From Thalassobellus citreus (GTDB taxonomy: Bacteria > Bacteroidota > Bacteroidia > Flavobacteriales > Flavobacteriaceae): DNA of 64,000 nt. A program made the position numbers and the translations under genes. Of this stretch, positions 54,952-63,186 are shown piece after piece (position 1 is the stretch's first letter; every line of letters starts with the position of its first letter). The notes beneath the pieces are model-generated. The model did no database searches and was not told where the DNA came from. It saw only the letters and a program-made list of their open reading frames with translations. The stretch is from contig NZ_JBISCC010000120.1 of NCBI RefSeq assembly GCF_044385915.1, positions 221,485 through 285,484 on the forward strand. Reading direction: 5' to 3'.

Positions 54952-55184
54952 TAGTTTTTATCTTTTGGTGGATTTGGGTCATTGCCATGACTGTCTGGGT
55001 TTTGGATACGACCGTTTCGTTTATGCGGTATTAATTCTGAACCTTCAGATCTGCTTTTTTGTCTGCTCCAGTCCATCGCTTCTTTTTTAGTTTCAAAGTG
55101 CTTTGAAGCTCTTTGTGCTTTTTCTCTTTTTGAGTCCCAGCCTCCATCTGGGTTAGAAACCACGTGTCTTTCTTTTCTTGGCAT
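54951..55184 (-). CDS. DUF2188 domain protein
   Basis: 77 residues, very basic and hydrophilic. The pattern HVVSNPDGGWDSKREKAQRA, HFETKKEAMDWSRQKSRSEG and a HKRNGRIQNPDSHGNDP tail is diagnostic of DUF2188, a family of unknown function that is frequent in mobile and defence loci. It follows the SLOG gene by four bases. Confidence 0.85.
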   Translation of the reverse strand: MPRKERHVVSNPDGGWDSKREKAQRASKHFETKKEAMDWSRQKSRSEGSELIPHKRNGRIQNPDSHGNDPNPPKDKN

Positions 55185-55188
55185 TGTT

Positions 55189-56157
55189 TTATTTTTTATT
55201 TAGCTTATTGGTAAGACCTTTCATTATTAGAAAAATAATTTCAGAAGTGTGTATAGAAGAAAACAAACGTTTATTTTCTTCTATAGACAAACCATTATTT
55301 TTGCTTAATTTTTCTAAAGTATATTCATTTAAAAACTTAATACACTCTTTGTAGTCTATTCTATCTTCACTCTTTTTGGAATTATAATAATTAACAAATT
55401 TTTCATAATTCTGGTTTTGAGATGATTGCCATTCAATAGTTAACTCTTCAGGTTTTTGTCCATTAAGTCCTTCTATTATTCGTAATGTTATACCACCAAA
55501 TATTCCCATAAAATATACAGGTATATTATTTTCTAGTGCAAGAATTGCCTCTTCTAAAAGACCTGGATATTTACCTTTAAAATTAGACATCTTACCACCT
55601 GTAAAAATTCTCGCACCTGTATCGTTCTGCATCTCTTGTCTCATTTTTGTGAGACTTTCTGCCCATATGAAAAGATTGTCATTGCCTACGGGAACATAAG
55701 GCATTGATTTGTCAATATCTAAGTTTTTTGGCGGGTCAACAATAACAGGTAAAACACCATTTTTCTTAAATTCTAAGATATCAGATTTTGTGAGTTTTAA
55801 ATGAATAGGAAAGCTGAAATAGTTTTTAAAAAACAACTTACCAACCTCTTTGCTAGGCCTGTATTGATGTACTAGATTAGAGAATAATCTCGTGTAACCA
55901 TTTTGACGTAAATCACCACCATAAACTAAACTGCTTCCATGAATTATTAAAAACCTTGTTGTTTCAGTTATTAGATTTCTTTGATGTGCTAATGAGAAAC
56001 CTAAATGTTCTATTTCAGGACTATCGCTTATTGAAATAGCAACATTTTGACCATCAAAAAGATGAATTTCTTTTTCTTCAGATGAATCTTTTAGTTCTTT
56101 AGTAACATGTTTATCTAAATCTTTAGTAGTTACGATCTTTTTATTCTCTTTTTTCAT
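55189..56157 (-). CDS. Stand-alone SLOG-fold protein
   Basis: 322 residues. A Rossmann-like SLOG domain (about 35-235) has the glycine-rich turn SLVYGGDLRQNGYT (Gly80-Gly81), FTGGKMSNFKGKYPGLLEEA (TGGK at 186-189) and PVYFMGIFGGITLRIIEG (GG at 221-222). These positions bind nucleotide ligands in SLOG/LOG proteins. A helical C-terminal ~85 residues has no recognised domain. SLOG domains sense nucleotide signals made by TIR enzymes in Thoeris (ThsA C-terminus). Here there is no fused SIR2 or other effector. It overlaps the TIR gene upstream by four bases, so they are co-translated. The SLOG call is by motif reading only. Confidence 0.78.
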   Translation of the reverse strand: MKKENKKIVTTKDLDKHVTKELKDSSEEKEIHLFDGQNVAISISDSPEIEHLGFSLAHQRNLITETTRFLIIHGSSLVYGGDLRQNGYTRLFSNLVHQYRPSKEVGKLFFKNYFSFPIHLKLTKSDILEFKKNGVLPVIVDPPKNLDIDKSMPYVPVGNDNLFIWAESLTKMRQEMQNDTGARIFTGGKMSNFKGKYPGLLEEAILALENNIPVYFMGIFGGITLRIIEGLNGQKPEELTIEWQSSQNQNYEKFVNYYNSKKSEDRIDYKECIKFLNEYTLEKLSKNNGLSIEENKRLFSSIHTSEIIFLIMKGLTNKLNKK

Positions 56158-57338
56158 AGCTCTGGAATATATGTTGGCAGCAATAGAGGTGTTATAAATT
56201 TAATTTTTTTGTCCACATCATTTAGTAAACTGAGTTCCTCGATACCTATTGGTGGGTCTGGATATAAAACAATAAGAGATTTAACTTCTTTATTTTCTTC
56301 TTTCAGATTCTCGATGTCTATGTAATTAAATAATTCTGGTGCTTTGGGAAGCACTAAGCAACTATATTGTTTTTCTAAATCATACATCTTAACGATAGAT
56401 TTCAAATAAAGCTCGTTGTATTTATCACTTATTACTTGTGATAATATTAGATTTATAATTTCCTCGAAATTGTTATTCCAAGTAATAGTAGGAAAATTTC
56501 CACTATATGGAAAACTTCTTCTTTCTCCCTTTTTGATATCAATTACACCTATAATTGGGCATCTATATCTTTTAGCAATAATTATCTCTTTTCTACACCA
56601 TTCTCTATCTGAGTATATATCAGTATTGAATATTACGAAAGCAGAATGATCAATATGTTTTGTTATTTCCTGTTCAAATTGATGGCCATATGCTATATCG
56701 TTAGCGTCAAAAAAGGCTTTCAATTTAGTATTGCTATAAATATGATTTCTAAACTTTATGGCTAAATCTTCACCATCATCTTTTGCGTGTGAAATAAATA
56801 ATTTAATGGGTGGATCGCTATGCTCTGCTGTATCGTAATTATCTTTTACATTAAATAAAAGTTTAGCTATACTTTCCAGTAGCCTGTATTTAATAATCTT
56901 ATTATTACTTTCAAAATCATTACCAGAACATGGATTTTTCTGTGTAGTCTTGATGAATTGAGTAACACTTAAATATTCAGGGTTTAAATCAAAAGCATAA
57001 TCACTAAAAGCAATTGGAAATACCCGAGTGTTAGCTGGCTTTGATTTTAATAATTTGTCGATTGCAATTGTCCAATTAGAATCGTTAAACATATGCTCAT
57101 CCACCAAAACTATAAGTGCATTTTTAACAGATTCTGAAAATGGTATTTTAACAAAGGTTTCTTTATTATAGGGCTTCGTCCTGTAATGTACGGGTATATC
57201 ATATTTACTGTGTGTTATATTACCGTTTTCACCACTATAGGTGTTATAAATACTTTCTGCATATTCTTTACCTTCTTTGAATTCTGGATGCCACAAGACA
57301 TAGATGGATAATGGGCTTTTAAATTTTTTCATTCGCAT
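56154..57338 (-). CDS. TIR-domain protein with N-terminal TIR-like module
   Basis: 394 residues. The N-terminal ~130 residues (LSIYVLWHPEFKEGKEYAES, NALIVLVDEHMFNDSNW) look like a diverged TIR-like fold. A classical TIR domain (about 178-300) has KLFISHAKDDGEDLA, FFDANDIAYGHQFEQEI and DREWCRKEII with the predicted NADase glutamate Glu251. The C-terminal tail includes LIVLYPDPPIGIEELSL. TIR domains cleave NAD+ or make cyclic ADP-ribose-type signals. It overlaps its neighbours on both sides (10 and 4 bases). Start choice: two Met codons lie close together at the N-terminus, and the difference is trivial. Confidence 0.85.
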   Translation of the reverse strand: MRMKKFKSPLSIYVLWHPEFKEGKEYAESIYNTYSGENGNITHSKYDIPVHYRTKPYNKETFVKIPFSESVKNALIVLVDEHMFNDSNWTIAIDKLLKSKPANTRVFPIAFSDYAFDLNPEYLSVTQFIKTTQKNPCSGNDFESNNKIIKYRLLESIAKLLFNVKDNYDTAEHSDPPIKLFISHAKDDGEDLAIKFRNHIYSNTKLKAFFDANDIAYGHQFEQEITKHIDHSAFVIFNTDIYSDREWCRKEIIIAKRYRCPIIGVIDIKKGERRSFPYSGNFPTITWNNNFEEIINLILSQVISDKYNELYLKSIVKMYDLEKQYSCLVLPKAPELFNYIDIENLKEENKEVKSLIVLYPDPPIGIEELSLLNDVDKKIKFITPLLLPTYIPEL

Positions 57339-58108
57339 AAGTTTTCTGTTAATCTTAGTATACCTGCATTCACAATTTTGTCTGATTCACTTCTTCTAGA
57401 AAAAGCCAATTCGATAGCATCTTGTAGTTTTTTTCTATTTTCAGTCCAATCAATTACAACTGCATAGCCTGATTCTATATTAGCCATAAATCTTTCTGAA
57501 TAATTGTCTTCATTATATGTATTTCCTAACCCATAATCTGGATGCGAAGGAAGCCTTATCCCTAATAAACCAGCATATCTATCTCCTACTTTTCTGTTTA
57601 GTGCTCCGCCAATTTCCCAGTCAACATGTTTTCTACATTGGGTATTTGGACCTAATAACACTGCAAGAACAGTTGTATCTTTCATATAACCTTCATTTAT
57701 TAACCTGTGGATATAATCGTCACTATTTTCACCATCTATTTCATCCATCATAACCGATTGGTTAATAATTAAATCTTTAAATAAATTATCGAAATGTTCT
57801 CTCTTTTCCTGATCGTCATTATGATAATAGCTAACAAAAACATTGCGTTTTGAAATATTTCTTGGTAAACCGTAACCCCATTTAAAATATCCGTCTTCCA
57901 TTCTAAAACTTCCTTTTCTAAACCAATTACCATTTGTGCTTTTGAAAACCCCACCTATTGTATGCCCTTGATTATATTTTTGTACTAACCAATTACGGTT
58001 TTGTATTTCAAAGTCATTAACTGTTGAGCCATCAGTAGGGCTAATTAACACATCTTCTATAAGCTGTCCATCAGCTCTAAAGGATAATTTTGATATTAAA
58101 TATTCCAT
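57329..58108 (-). CDS. MTH538-type TIR protein with N-terminal accessory domain
   Basis: 259 residues. The N-terminal ~80 residues (YLISKLSFRADGQLIEDVLI, WLVQKYNQGHTIGGVFKS) resemble DUF3892-like small domains. An MTH538/DUF1863 TIR-like domain follows (about 87-235: RNVFVSYYHNDDQEKREHF, VLAVLLGPNTQCRKHVDWEI with Glu165, GLLGIRLP, SGYAVVIDW). This is the fold of Thoeris ThsB. It is separated from the upstream TIR by 16 bases and overlaps the next by 10. Confidence 0.85.
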   Translation of the reverse strand: MEYLISKLSFRADGQLIEDVLISPTDGSTVNDFEIQNRNWLVQKYNQGHTIGGVFKSTNGNWFRKGSFRMEDGYFKWGYGLPRNISKRNVFVSYYHNDDQEKREHFDNLFKDLIINQSVMMDEIDGENSDDYIHRLINEGYMKDTTVLAVLLGPNTQCRKHVDWEIGGALNRKVGDRYAGLLGIRLPSHPDYGLGNTYNEDNYSERFMANIESGYAVVIDWTENRKKLQDAIELAFSRRSESDKIVNAGILRLTENLCE

Positions 58109-58124
58109 ATTCTTACTTTTTAAT

Positions 58125-58673
58125 TTAAAGTTGCCAATCCATTACATCATCAAGTGAGTGGCCTATTGTACTGTTTTTGTTTATGTAATTATACATTTCA
58201 AGATAGCCTTCGCTATAGCCTGTAATATTAGATATGTATTGATTTAATGATTTAGTGCCTCTAATTACCGGAACTGTTTTTATGTAGTCTGGTAACAATG
58301 TAGCAGAAATTCCTTTTAATGTTAAAGCACCTAATGTTGTTTTATCATAACCATAGCCTATTTCCCATGGTACCCATTTTGAATAAATAGTTTTAGGTGA
58401 AATAACACAAAGCATGTGTGTACTATTATTAATCCCTTTTTTTATGCAACGAACCACACCTGCTGGATTATTAGTTTGTACTTGATGCTTCAAGTCGTAA
58501 TCATACTCATCCAAATAGACATCAATACCAGCTTTCATAATATATGCTGCTACCTTTTTGCAGTATTCTAAATCGCTTTTATGATGGCTTATAAACACAC
58601 ATTTAACACCTCCTAGTAGATTTACCCTTGCTTTAGATTCGTTTAAGCTTAACGCCCTATTTATACCTGCCAT
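58125..58673 (-). CDS. TIR-domain protein
   Basis: 182 residues, essentially one TIR domain (about 22-140): KCVFISHHKSDLEYCKK, GIDVYLDEYDYD, HMLCVISPKTIYSKWVPWEI with predicted catalytic Glu104. A ~20-residue N-terminal extension and a short helical tail flank it. It lies two bases after the upstream MTH538 gene. Confidence 0.87.
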   Translation of the reverse strand: MAGINRALSLNESKARVNLLGGVKCVFISHHKSDLEYCKKVAAYIMKAGIDVYLDEYDYDLKHQVQTNNPAGVVRCIKKGINNSTHMLCVISPKTIYSKWVPWEIGYGYDKTTLGALTLKGISATLLPDYIKTVPVIRGTKSLNQYISNITGYSEGYLEMYNYINKNSTIGHSLDDVMDWQL

Positions 58674-58675
58674 AT

Positions 58676-59212
58676 CTATAGTTTAATTCCAAAAAAGTTA
58701 ATGGCATTTCTATCTGCTCTCTCCATATTATTTCTTATTTCGTGGCTAGCATTATTACGCTTCCAAATGGCATAATTGATTTTACTTTCTAAATCACGTT
58801 CAACATTTTTCCACCTCATTGAAACCGCATAACCAGAATCTATATTGGCTTTTAACCTTTTAGGTACTGAATGTGTTGCTGTTGGCAGGTAAATAGCCAA
58901 TAAACCGTTTGGTTTAAAAGACTTTTTAGGGTCTTTACTATTTTTATATGCTCTTAATGAAGCCCATAACTCCCAATCAATCCATTTTCTATATCCTGTG
59001 CGCTCTCCAATTAAAACAATGGTTACTGAACAAGACCGCATTTTATTTCTGATTACTTTATAAATCTGCTCATCTGAATAATCAGATATATCATTTTTAA
59101 GAGAATAATCTGCTACTTTCATACCTTGTTTAATCTCTCGAAGTTTTGTTACAAACTCCTGATCATAATCATGGTGGTAGCTCACAAAAAAGTTTCTCGT
59201 CGGTTTTAGCAT
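58676..59212 (-). CDS. MTH538-type TIR protein (ThsB-like)
   Basis: 178 residues. The MTH538/DUF1863 domain (about 6-150) has NFFVSYHHDYDQEFVTKLRE, VTIVLIGERTGYRKWIDWEL with Glu81, LLAIYLPTATHS and the shared SGYAVSMRWKNVE. It matches the overall size of ThsB, the Thoeris sensor. It is the first accessory gene after hsdS, 11 bases downstream of it. Confidence 0.87.
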   Translation of the reverse strand: MLKPTRNFFVSYHHDYDQEFVTKLREIKQGMKVADYSLKNDISDYSDEQIYKVIRNKMRSCSVTIVLIGERTGYRKWIDWELWASLRAYKNSKDPKKSFKPNGLLAIYLPTATHSVPKRLKANIDSGYAVSMRWKNVERDLESKINYAIWKRNNASHEIRNNMERADRNAINFFGIKL

Positions 59213-59223
59213 TGATTTTAATT

Positions 59224-60489
59224 TTAATTTGTGTTTACTCTAATTTTACCCGTTAACAGCTGCTGCATTAACCCTTGTTTTTGATTTTTTAGTTTTTTTA
59301 ATTGCTGTTTTAAGGCATCTATTTCATTATCCGCAGCTGTTAAAACCTCTGCTATTTTTTGTTGCTCTATGAATTCAGGAATTTTGATTTTAACTTTTTT
59401 TATAATACCACCACTTAAATTAGGTTGACCACCTTGAGTCATAGCGTGAACAACAGATGGCATTATCATTCTCAATTTTTGAAACAAAAATGTATTGTCT
59501 ATTTTTTCTGAAGGAATAATTGCTAAAACAGCTTGATTAATCGCTCCTTTGATTTCTGTAATTGCACAAACACCTGCTGTAGCACCATACATTGCTACTA
59601 AAAGTGTTTTTGGCTGAACTATTTTAGCTGAAGAGTTTTTTAGACCTAATTCCGTAATAAAATCTTCTGTATCTGTTATAATGACCTGATTTAATTCTCC
59701 AGATTTTATCCAATGTATATTACCATTGTAATAATCGTAGTTCTTACTTGAAGGTGTCCCGCCTGAAAATGATTTTGAAATCTCACCCAATCTTACTTCT
59801 TCCCACTTCTCATTAAACCCAGCAAACCGTTTTTTACCAGTTAACAATTGTTGCATAAGTGCTTTTTTTTGCAACTGCTTTTCTTCTATTAAAGCTTCTT
59901 GCTTATTTATAGCTACATCCCAAGTAGCAAGAATTTGTGCTATTTTTTGTTGTTCTGGTAGTGGTGGGATTGGGATTTTAACTTTTTTAAGACTTTTGCC
60001 ATAAATATGAACTACGGAATGTCCTTGACCTAATTTGTGTAATTGAGACCTAACAAAATCGTTATTCATTAAAAACCCAAGGTATTTTGAGTCTTCATTC
60101 TCTTGTCTAAAAATTATTATGTCACCACCAGCATATGCTTTTTCATTACCTAAATAAGCAATTGCCTTTCCTATATCTTCCAAAGTTTCACCAGAACCTG
60201 CAAACAAAATATCACCGTATTTTATTTCATTACTATTGTTAGCAGATTCATCATTTATTCTAGACTCAAATACATCTGTATAATTATGGTACTTGGTATA
60301 TATTTCCGCATAGCGAATGCAAGAAAAACCAGAATCACATAATTCTAGTATTTCGCTCTTACTAATACCTTTTCCTTTGGTAAAGCTTCCGATTTCATCC
60401 AAAGTCTTAAAAATCCATCCATCAGGAATGACTCCTAATTTGGCATCTTTTTGGACTTTTGTCGGTGTTGTGTCGGTGTTGTGCTTCAT
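59224..60489 (-). CDS. hsdS: Type I restriction specificity subunit
   Basis: 421 residues with the two-TRD pattern. TRD1 (about 15-165, GVIPDGWIFKTLDEIGSF) is followed by conserved helix CR1 (PPLPEQQKIAQILATWDVAI...KALMQQLLTGKKR). TRD2 (about 225-365) is followed by CR2 (FIEQQKIAEVLTAADNEIDA...GLMQQLLTGKIR). Each TRD reads one half of the bipartite target. It overlaps hsdM by one base. Confidence 0.95.
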   Translation of the reverse strand: MKHNTDTTPTKVQKDAKLGVIPDGWIFKTLDEIGSFTKGKGISKSEILELCDSGFSCIRYAEIYTKYHNYTDVFESRINDESANNSNEIKYGDILFAGSGETLEDIGKAIAYLGNEKAYAGGDIIIFRQENEDSKYLGFLMNNDFVRSQLHKLGQGHSVVHIYGKSLKKVKIPIPPLPEQQKIAQILATWDVAINKQEALIEEKQLQKKALMQQLLTGKKRFAGFNEKWEEVRLGEISKSFSGGTPSSKNYDYYNGNIHWIKSGELNQVIITDTEDFITELGLKNSSAKIVQPKTLLVAMYGATAGVCAITEIKGAINQAVLAIIPSEKIDNTFLFQKLRMIMPSVVHAMTQGGQPNLSGGIIKKVKIKIPEFIEQQKIAEVLTAADNEIDALKQQLKKLKNQKQGLMQQLLTGKIRVNTN

Positions 60490-62000
60490 TATAGCCCCAA
60501 TTCTTTTAAATAACTATCCATTTGCGTACGCACTTCCACCAACTCGCTTTCAAGTCTTTCAATTTCTTGTTGTGTTGCCGCTATATCTACAGGTTCTTCT
60601 TCCTCAAAGGTGTCCACATAGCGTGGGATATTTAAATTGAAATCATTTTCGGCTATTTCTTCTAGTGTTGCTAAATGGCTGTATTTTTCTATTTCTGTAA
60701 ACTGTTTGAACGTGTCTACAACTTTATTGATGTCTTGCTTACGCAGTATGTTCTGTTTTTTACCATCTTGGTATTCTTTACTAGCATCTATAAACAAGAC
60801 CTTATCTGTTGTTTTTGCTTTGTTAAAGATTAGAATCGCTGCAGGAATCCCTGTTCCAAAAAAGAGGTTGGTTGGTAAGCCAATAACTGCTTCTAAAAGA
60901 TTTTCTTCAATTAAATTTTGACGAATTTTACCTTCTGCGCTCCCTCTAAACAATACGCCATGTGGCACAATTACACCTACCTTACCTGTTGGTAATGCGG
61001 TTTCTATCATGTGCAGAATAAAGGCATAATCGCCTTTAGACTTTGGTGGCACCCCTCTTAAAAAACGTTTGTAACGGTCTGTTTCGGCATTTTCGTGACC
61101 CCATTTATCTAAACTAAATGGTGGATTTGCGACTACCACATCAAATTTCATTAAGCTATCGTTCTCAATAAGTTTTGGGTTATTAATGGTATCGCACCAC
61201 TCAATTTGAGCCGAGTCCATACTATGCAAGAAGCAGTTCATTTTACTTAATGCCCAGGTATCTCCATTAGATTCTTGACCATAGAGTGCAAAATTATTGG
61301 TTGGATTTCCCTCACTATCCTTAACTTCTTCAGCAACTTTAATTAATAAAGATGCTGAACCACAGGTAGGATCGAAAATACGATTGCCTTCTTTTGGATC
61401 TACTAATTTTGCAAGTAGCCCAGACACTTCTTTAGGTGTAAAAAATTCACCGCCTTTTTTACCAGCTCCAGAAGCAAATTTTTCTAACAGATACATATAG
61501 GCATCCCCTAAAATATCCTGTTTTCCATCCCAAAGTGATGGACGAAAATCTAGTTCTGGTTGCGCAAAGTCGTTAATTAAGTTTTTTAGACGACGGTTAC
61601 GATCTCTTGTTTGTCCCAACTTATCTGAATTGAAGCTAATATTACGAAATACGCCATCTAATTTTTCAATATTTTGTTCTTCTATTTGACCAAGTACTTT
61701 ATCTATAATACCACCAATATCCTGATTATCTCTATTTTCATAAATGTATTTAAAGGTGCAATTTTTAGGCAAAATAAAACGCTCTCTGCCTAATTTACGT
61801 TGAATAAGTTCTTCATTATCACCATACATTTCTTTGTATTCTTGATAATGATCCTCCCAAACATCACTTAAGTATTTGATAAACATAAATACTAGGATGT
61901 AATTTTTGTACTCGGAAGAGTCGAAAGCACCTCTAAAGGTGTCGCAAGCATTCCATAATGCTGCATTTATTTGATCTTGGGATGGTTTTCTATCTGTCAT
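60489..62000 (-). CDS. hsdM: Type I restriction modification methyltransferase subunit
   Basis: 503 residues. The N-terminal HsdM_N helical domain is followed by a gamma-class N6-adenine methyltransferase with the SAM motif FDPTCGSASLL (209-219) and catalytic NPPF (292-295). GEFFTPKEV (185-191 region) is typical of HsdM. It methylates target adenines to protect self DNA. It is 11 bases downstream of the single-TRD HsdS-like gene. Confidence 0.97.
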   Translation of the reverse strand: MTDRKPSQDQINAALWNACDTFRGAFDSSEYKNYILVFMFIKYLSDVWEDHYQEYKEMYGDNEELIQRKLGRERFILPKNCTFKYIYENRDNQDIGGIIDKVLGQIEEQNIEKLDGVFRNISFNSDKLGQTRDRNRRLKNLINDFAQPELDFRPSLWDGKQDILGDAYMYLLEKFASGAGKKGGEFFTPKEVSGLLAKLVDPKEGNRIFDPTCGSASLLIKVAEEVKDSEGNPTNNFALYGQESNGDTWALSKMNCFLHSMDSAQIEWCDTINNPKLIENDSLMKFDVVVANPPFSLDKWGHENAETDRYKRFLRGVPPKSKGDYAFILHMIETALPTGKVGVIVPHGVLFRGSAEGKIRQNLIEENLLEAVIGLPTNLFFGTGIPAAILIFNKAKTTDKVLFIDASKEYQDGKKQNILRKQDINKVVDTFKQFTEIEKYSHLATLEEIAENDFNLNIPRYVDTFEEEEPVDIAATQQEIERLESELVEVRTQMDSYLKELGL

Positions 62001-62011
62001 TTTTAGTTAAA

Positions 62012-62611
62012 TTATCTTTTGTTAATATGATTTAATAATTGATTGTTGATTAAGACTTCTCTACGTTCTAGAATTTTAGTGTGTAGCGTTTTTTCTTGAA
62101 TCGCTAAAACCCCTAAAGCAGCAATTTTAGATTGCTCTTCTATATTAGGAAGTTGTATTGGAATATTTTCTACGACTTTACGATTAACTGTGGGTGTATA
62201 GGTGCCCGTTAGATTTTGTTTAATATAGTTTTGAACTGGCGACTGGTTGATGTACCAAGCAATAAAACTAGGATTTGCTTTTGTTTGATTTACTTCAATT
62301 ACAAAAAGAGCGGAAGATGCTATATATGTTCCTTGCTTATTATGAGAAGTAAAAGCAATAGCATTATTATTCTGACCTTTAGAAATAAAAAGAATATCGC
62401 CATCTTTTAAGATGTACTTCTCCTTAATACCTTCTGCAGACACCTTGTAGCATTCTTCACCAATAGCCGTGTAATCATTGATTAAATCTTTTAACTGTAC
62501 TACCTTTAGTTGGCCATTAGAATCGTCTTCAATCTTACCACGAAAAGAATACCCTGAAGAAATACCTTCTCCCTGTAAAATTGTTTTTAATGTTGTATTT
62601 TTGACTTGCAT
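62012..62611 (-). CDS. Single-TRD HsdS-like protein
   Basis: 199 residues, about half of a normal HsdS. One TRD-like domain (about 10-155: GISSGYSFRGKIEDD, YILKDGDILFISKGQNN, TPTVNRKVVENIPIQLP) is followed by one helical spacer (NIEEQSKIAALGVLAIQ...LINNQLLNHINK). It is the first gene of the operon, preceded by an exact -7 box, so it is expressed ahead of hsdM. Half-size S proteins can dimerise or act as regulators; which applies here is open. It appears to be a complete gene with its own start and stop, not a broken hsdS. Confidence 0.83.
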   Translation of the reverse strand: MQVKNTTLKTILQGEGISSGYSFRGKIEDDSNGQLKVVQLKDLINDYTAIGEECYKVSAEGIKEKYILKDGDILFISKGQNNNAIAFTSHNKQGTYIASSALFVIEVNQTKANPSFIAWYINQSPVQNYIKQNLTGTYTPTVNRKVVENIPIQLPNIEEQSKIAALGVLAIQEKTLHTKILERREVLINNQLLNHINKR

Positions 62612-62621
62612 AAATAATTTA

Positions 62622-62699
62622 CATAATTACTATACTGCAAATATACATAAAATATCAATACATGTAAAAATAAATATACATAATCGTTATACTGTAAAT
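62622..62699 (-). promoter_or_regulatory. Operon promoter with two operator-like direct repeats
   Basis: CATAATtacTATACTGcAAAT (62622-62642) and CATAATcgtTATACTGtAAAT (62679-62699) match at 17 of 21 positions, 57 bases apart. On the minus strand TATATTTG (62638-62645) is an exact -7 box, so the first repeat overlaps the expected transcription start and the second lies upstream. This suits control by the XRE protein just upstream. Confidence 0.65.
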
Positions 62700-62815
62700 T
62701 ATGCTCTTTAGAATTAAACTAGGCAAATTACTTTATAAATTCCAAGGTTTTAAAGACAAAAACGTGGTTTCATTTTTTTAGAACAGATGATATTATACTT
62801 TGTTTGAAGAAATTC

Positions 62816-63034
62816 TTACTCTTTCAGCAACTTAAGCTCGCTACATACATCCTTTAATAAATCACCAGGGTCAACATCAATAGCCAAAGCAATTAAATAA
62901 AGTTCATCAGCACGGAGTCTAGTTGATTCGTTAGAACTCAATTGAGAAAGTCTAGCTTGACTGATTCCAGTACGCCTTGAAACCATTGCTCTATTCACTG
63001 ATTTTTTTGTAAGATATAGTCCTAAAGATGTCAT
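62816..63034 (-). CDS. XRE-family helix-turn-helix regulator
   Basis: 72 residues, one Cro/C1-type HTH: KKSVNRAMVSRRTGISQARL (helices 2-3), LSSNESTRLRADELYLIALA, ending VDPGDLLKDV. There is no extra domain. Its position between the RM operon promoter and the HEPN promoter suggests it controls both, like a C-type controller of restriction genes (inference). Confidence 0.88.
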   Translation of the reverse strand: MTSLGLYLTKKSVNRAMVSRRTGISQARLSQLSSNESTRLRADELYLIALAIDVDPGDLLKDVCSELKLLKE

Positions 63035-63126
63035 AAATATTTCGAATTTGTATAGATAAATGTACTTTGAATATAGAAAAATATAGAATTTCTAAAGTTT
63101 TATTTTGAATTTTGATAGATTATATA

Positions 63127-63149
63127 TAGATTTGTTTAGATAATCTAAA
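63127..63149 (+). promoter_or_regulatory. HEPN gene promoter with palindromic operator
   Basis: The exact -7 box TAGATTTG (63127-63134) is directly followed by the perfect palindrome TTTAGAT-A-ATCTAAA (63135-63149) at the expected transcription start. It is a candidate site for the neighbouring XRE protein. Confidence 0.6.
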
Positions 63150-63186
63150 GAATTATTAAGAAGTCTAACATTCAAAAGAAAAAGAT

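Noticed and set aside
55189..59212. Calling the cluster a canonical Thoeris system
   Set aside because: There is no ThsA-like SIR2 or macro-domain effector; only ThsB-type TIRs and a separate SLOG protein are present, so only Thoeris-like is justified.
62012..62611. The short HsdS as a broken pseudogene
   Set aside because: It has its own start, stop, promoter and one complete TRD-plus-spacer unit, so a functional half-S is more likely.
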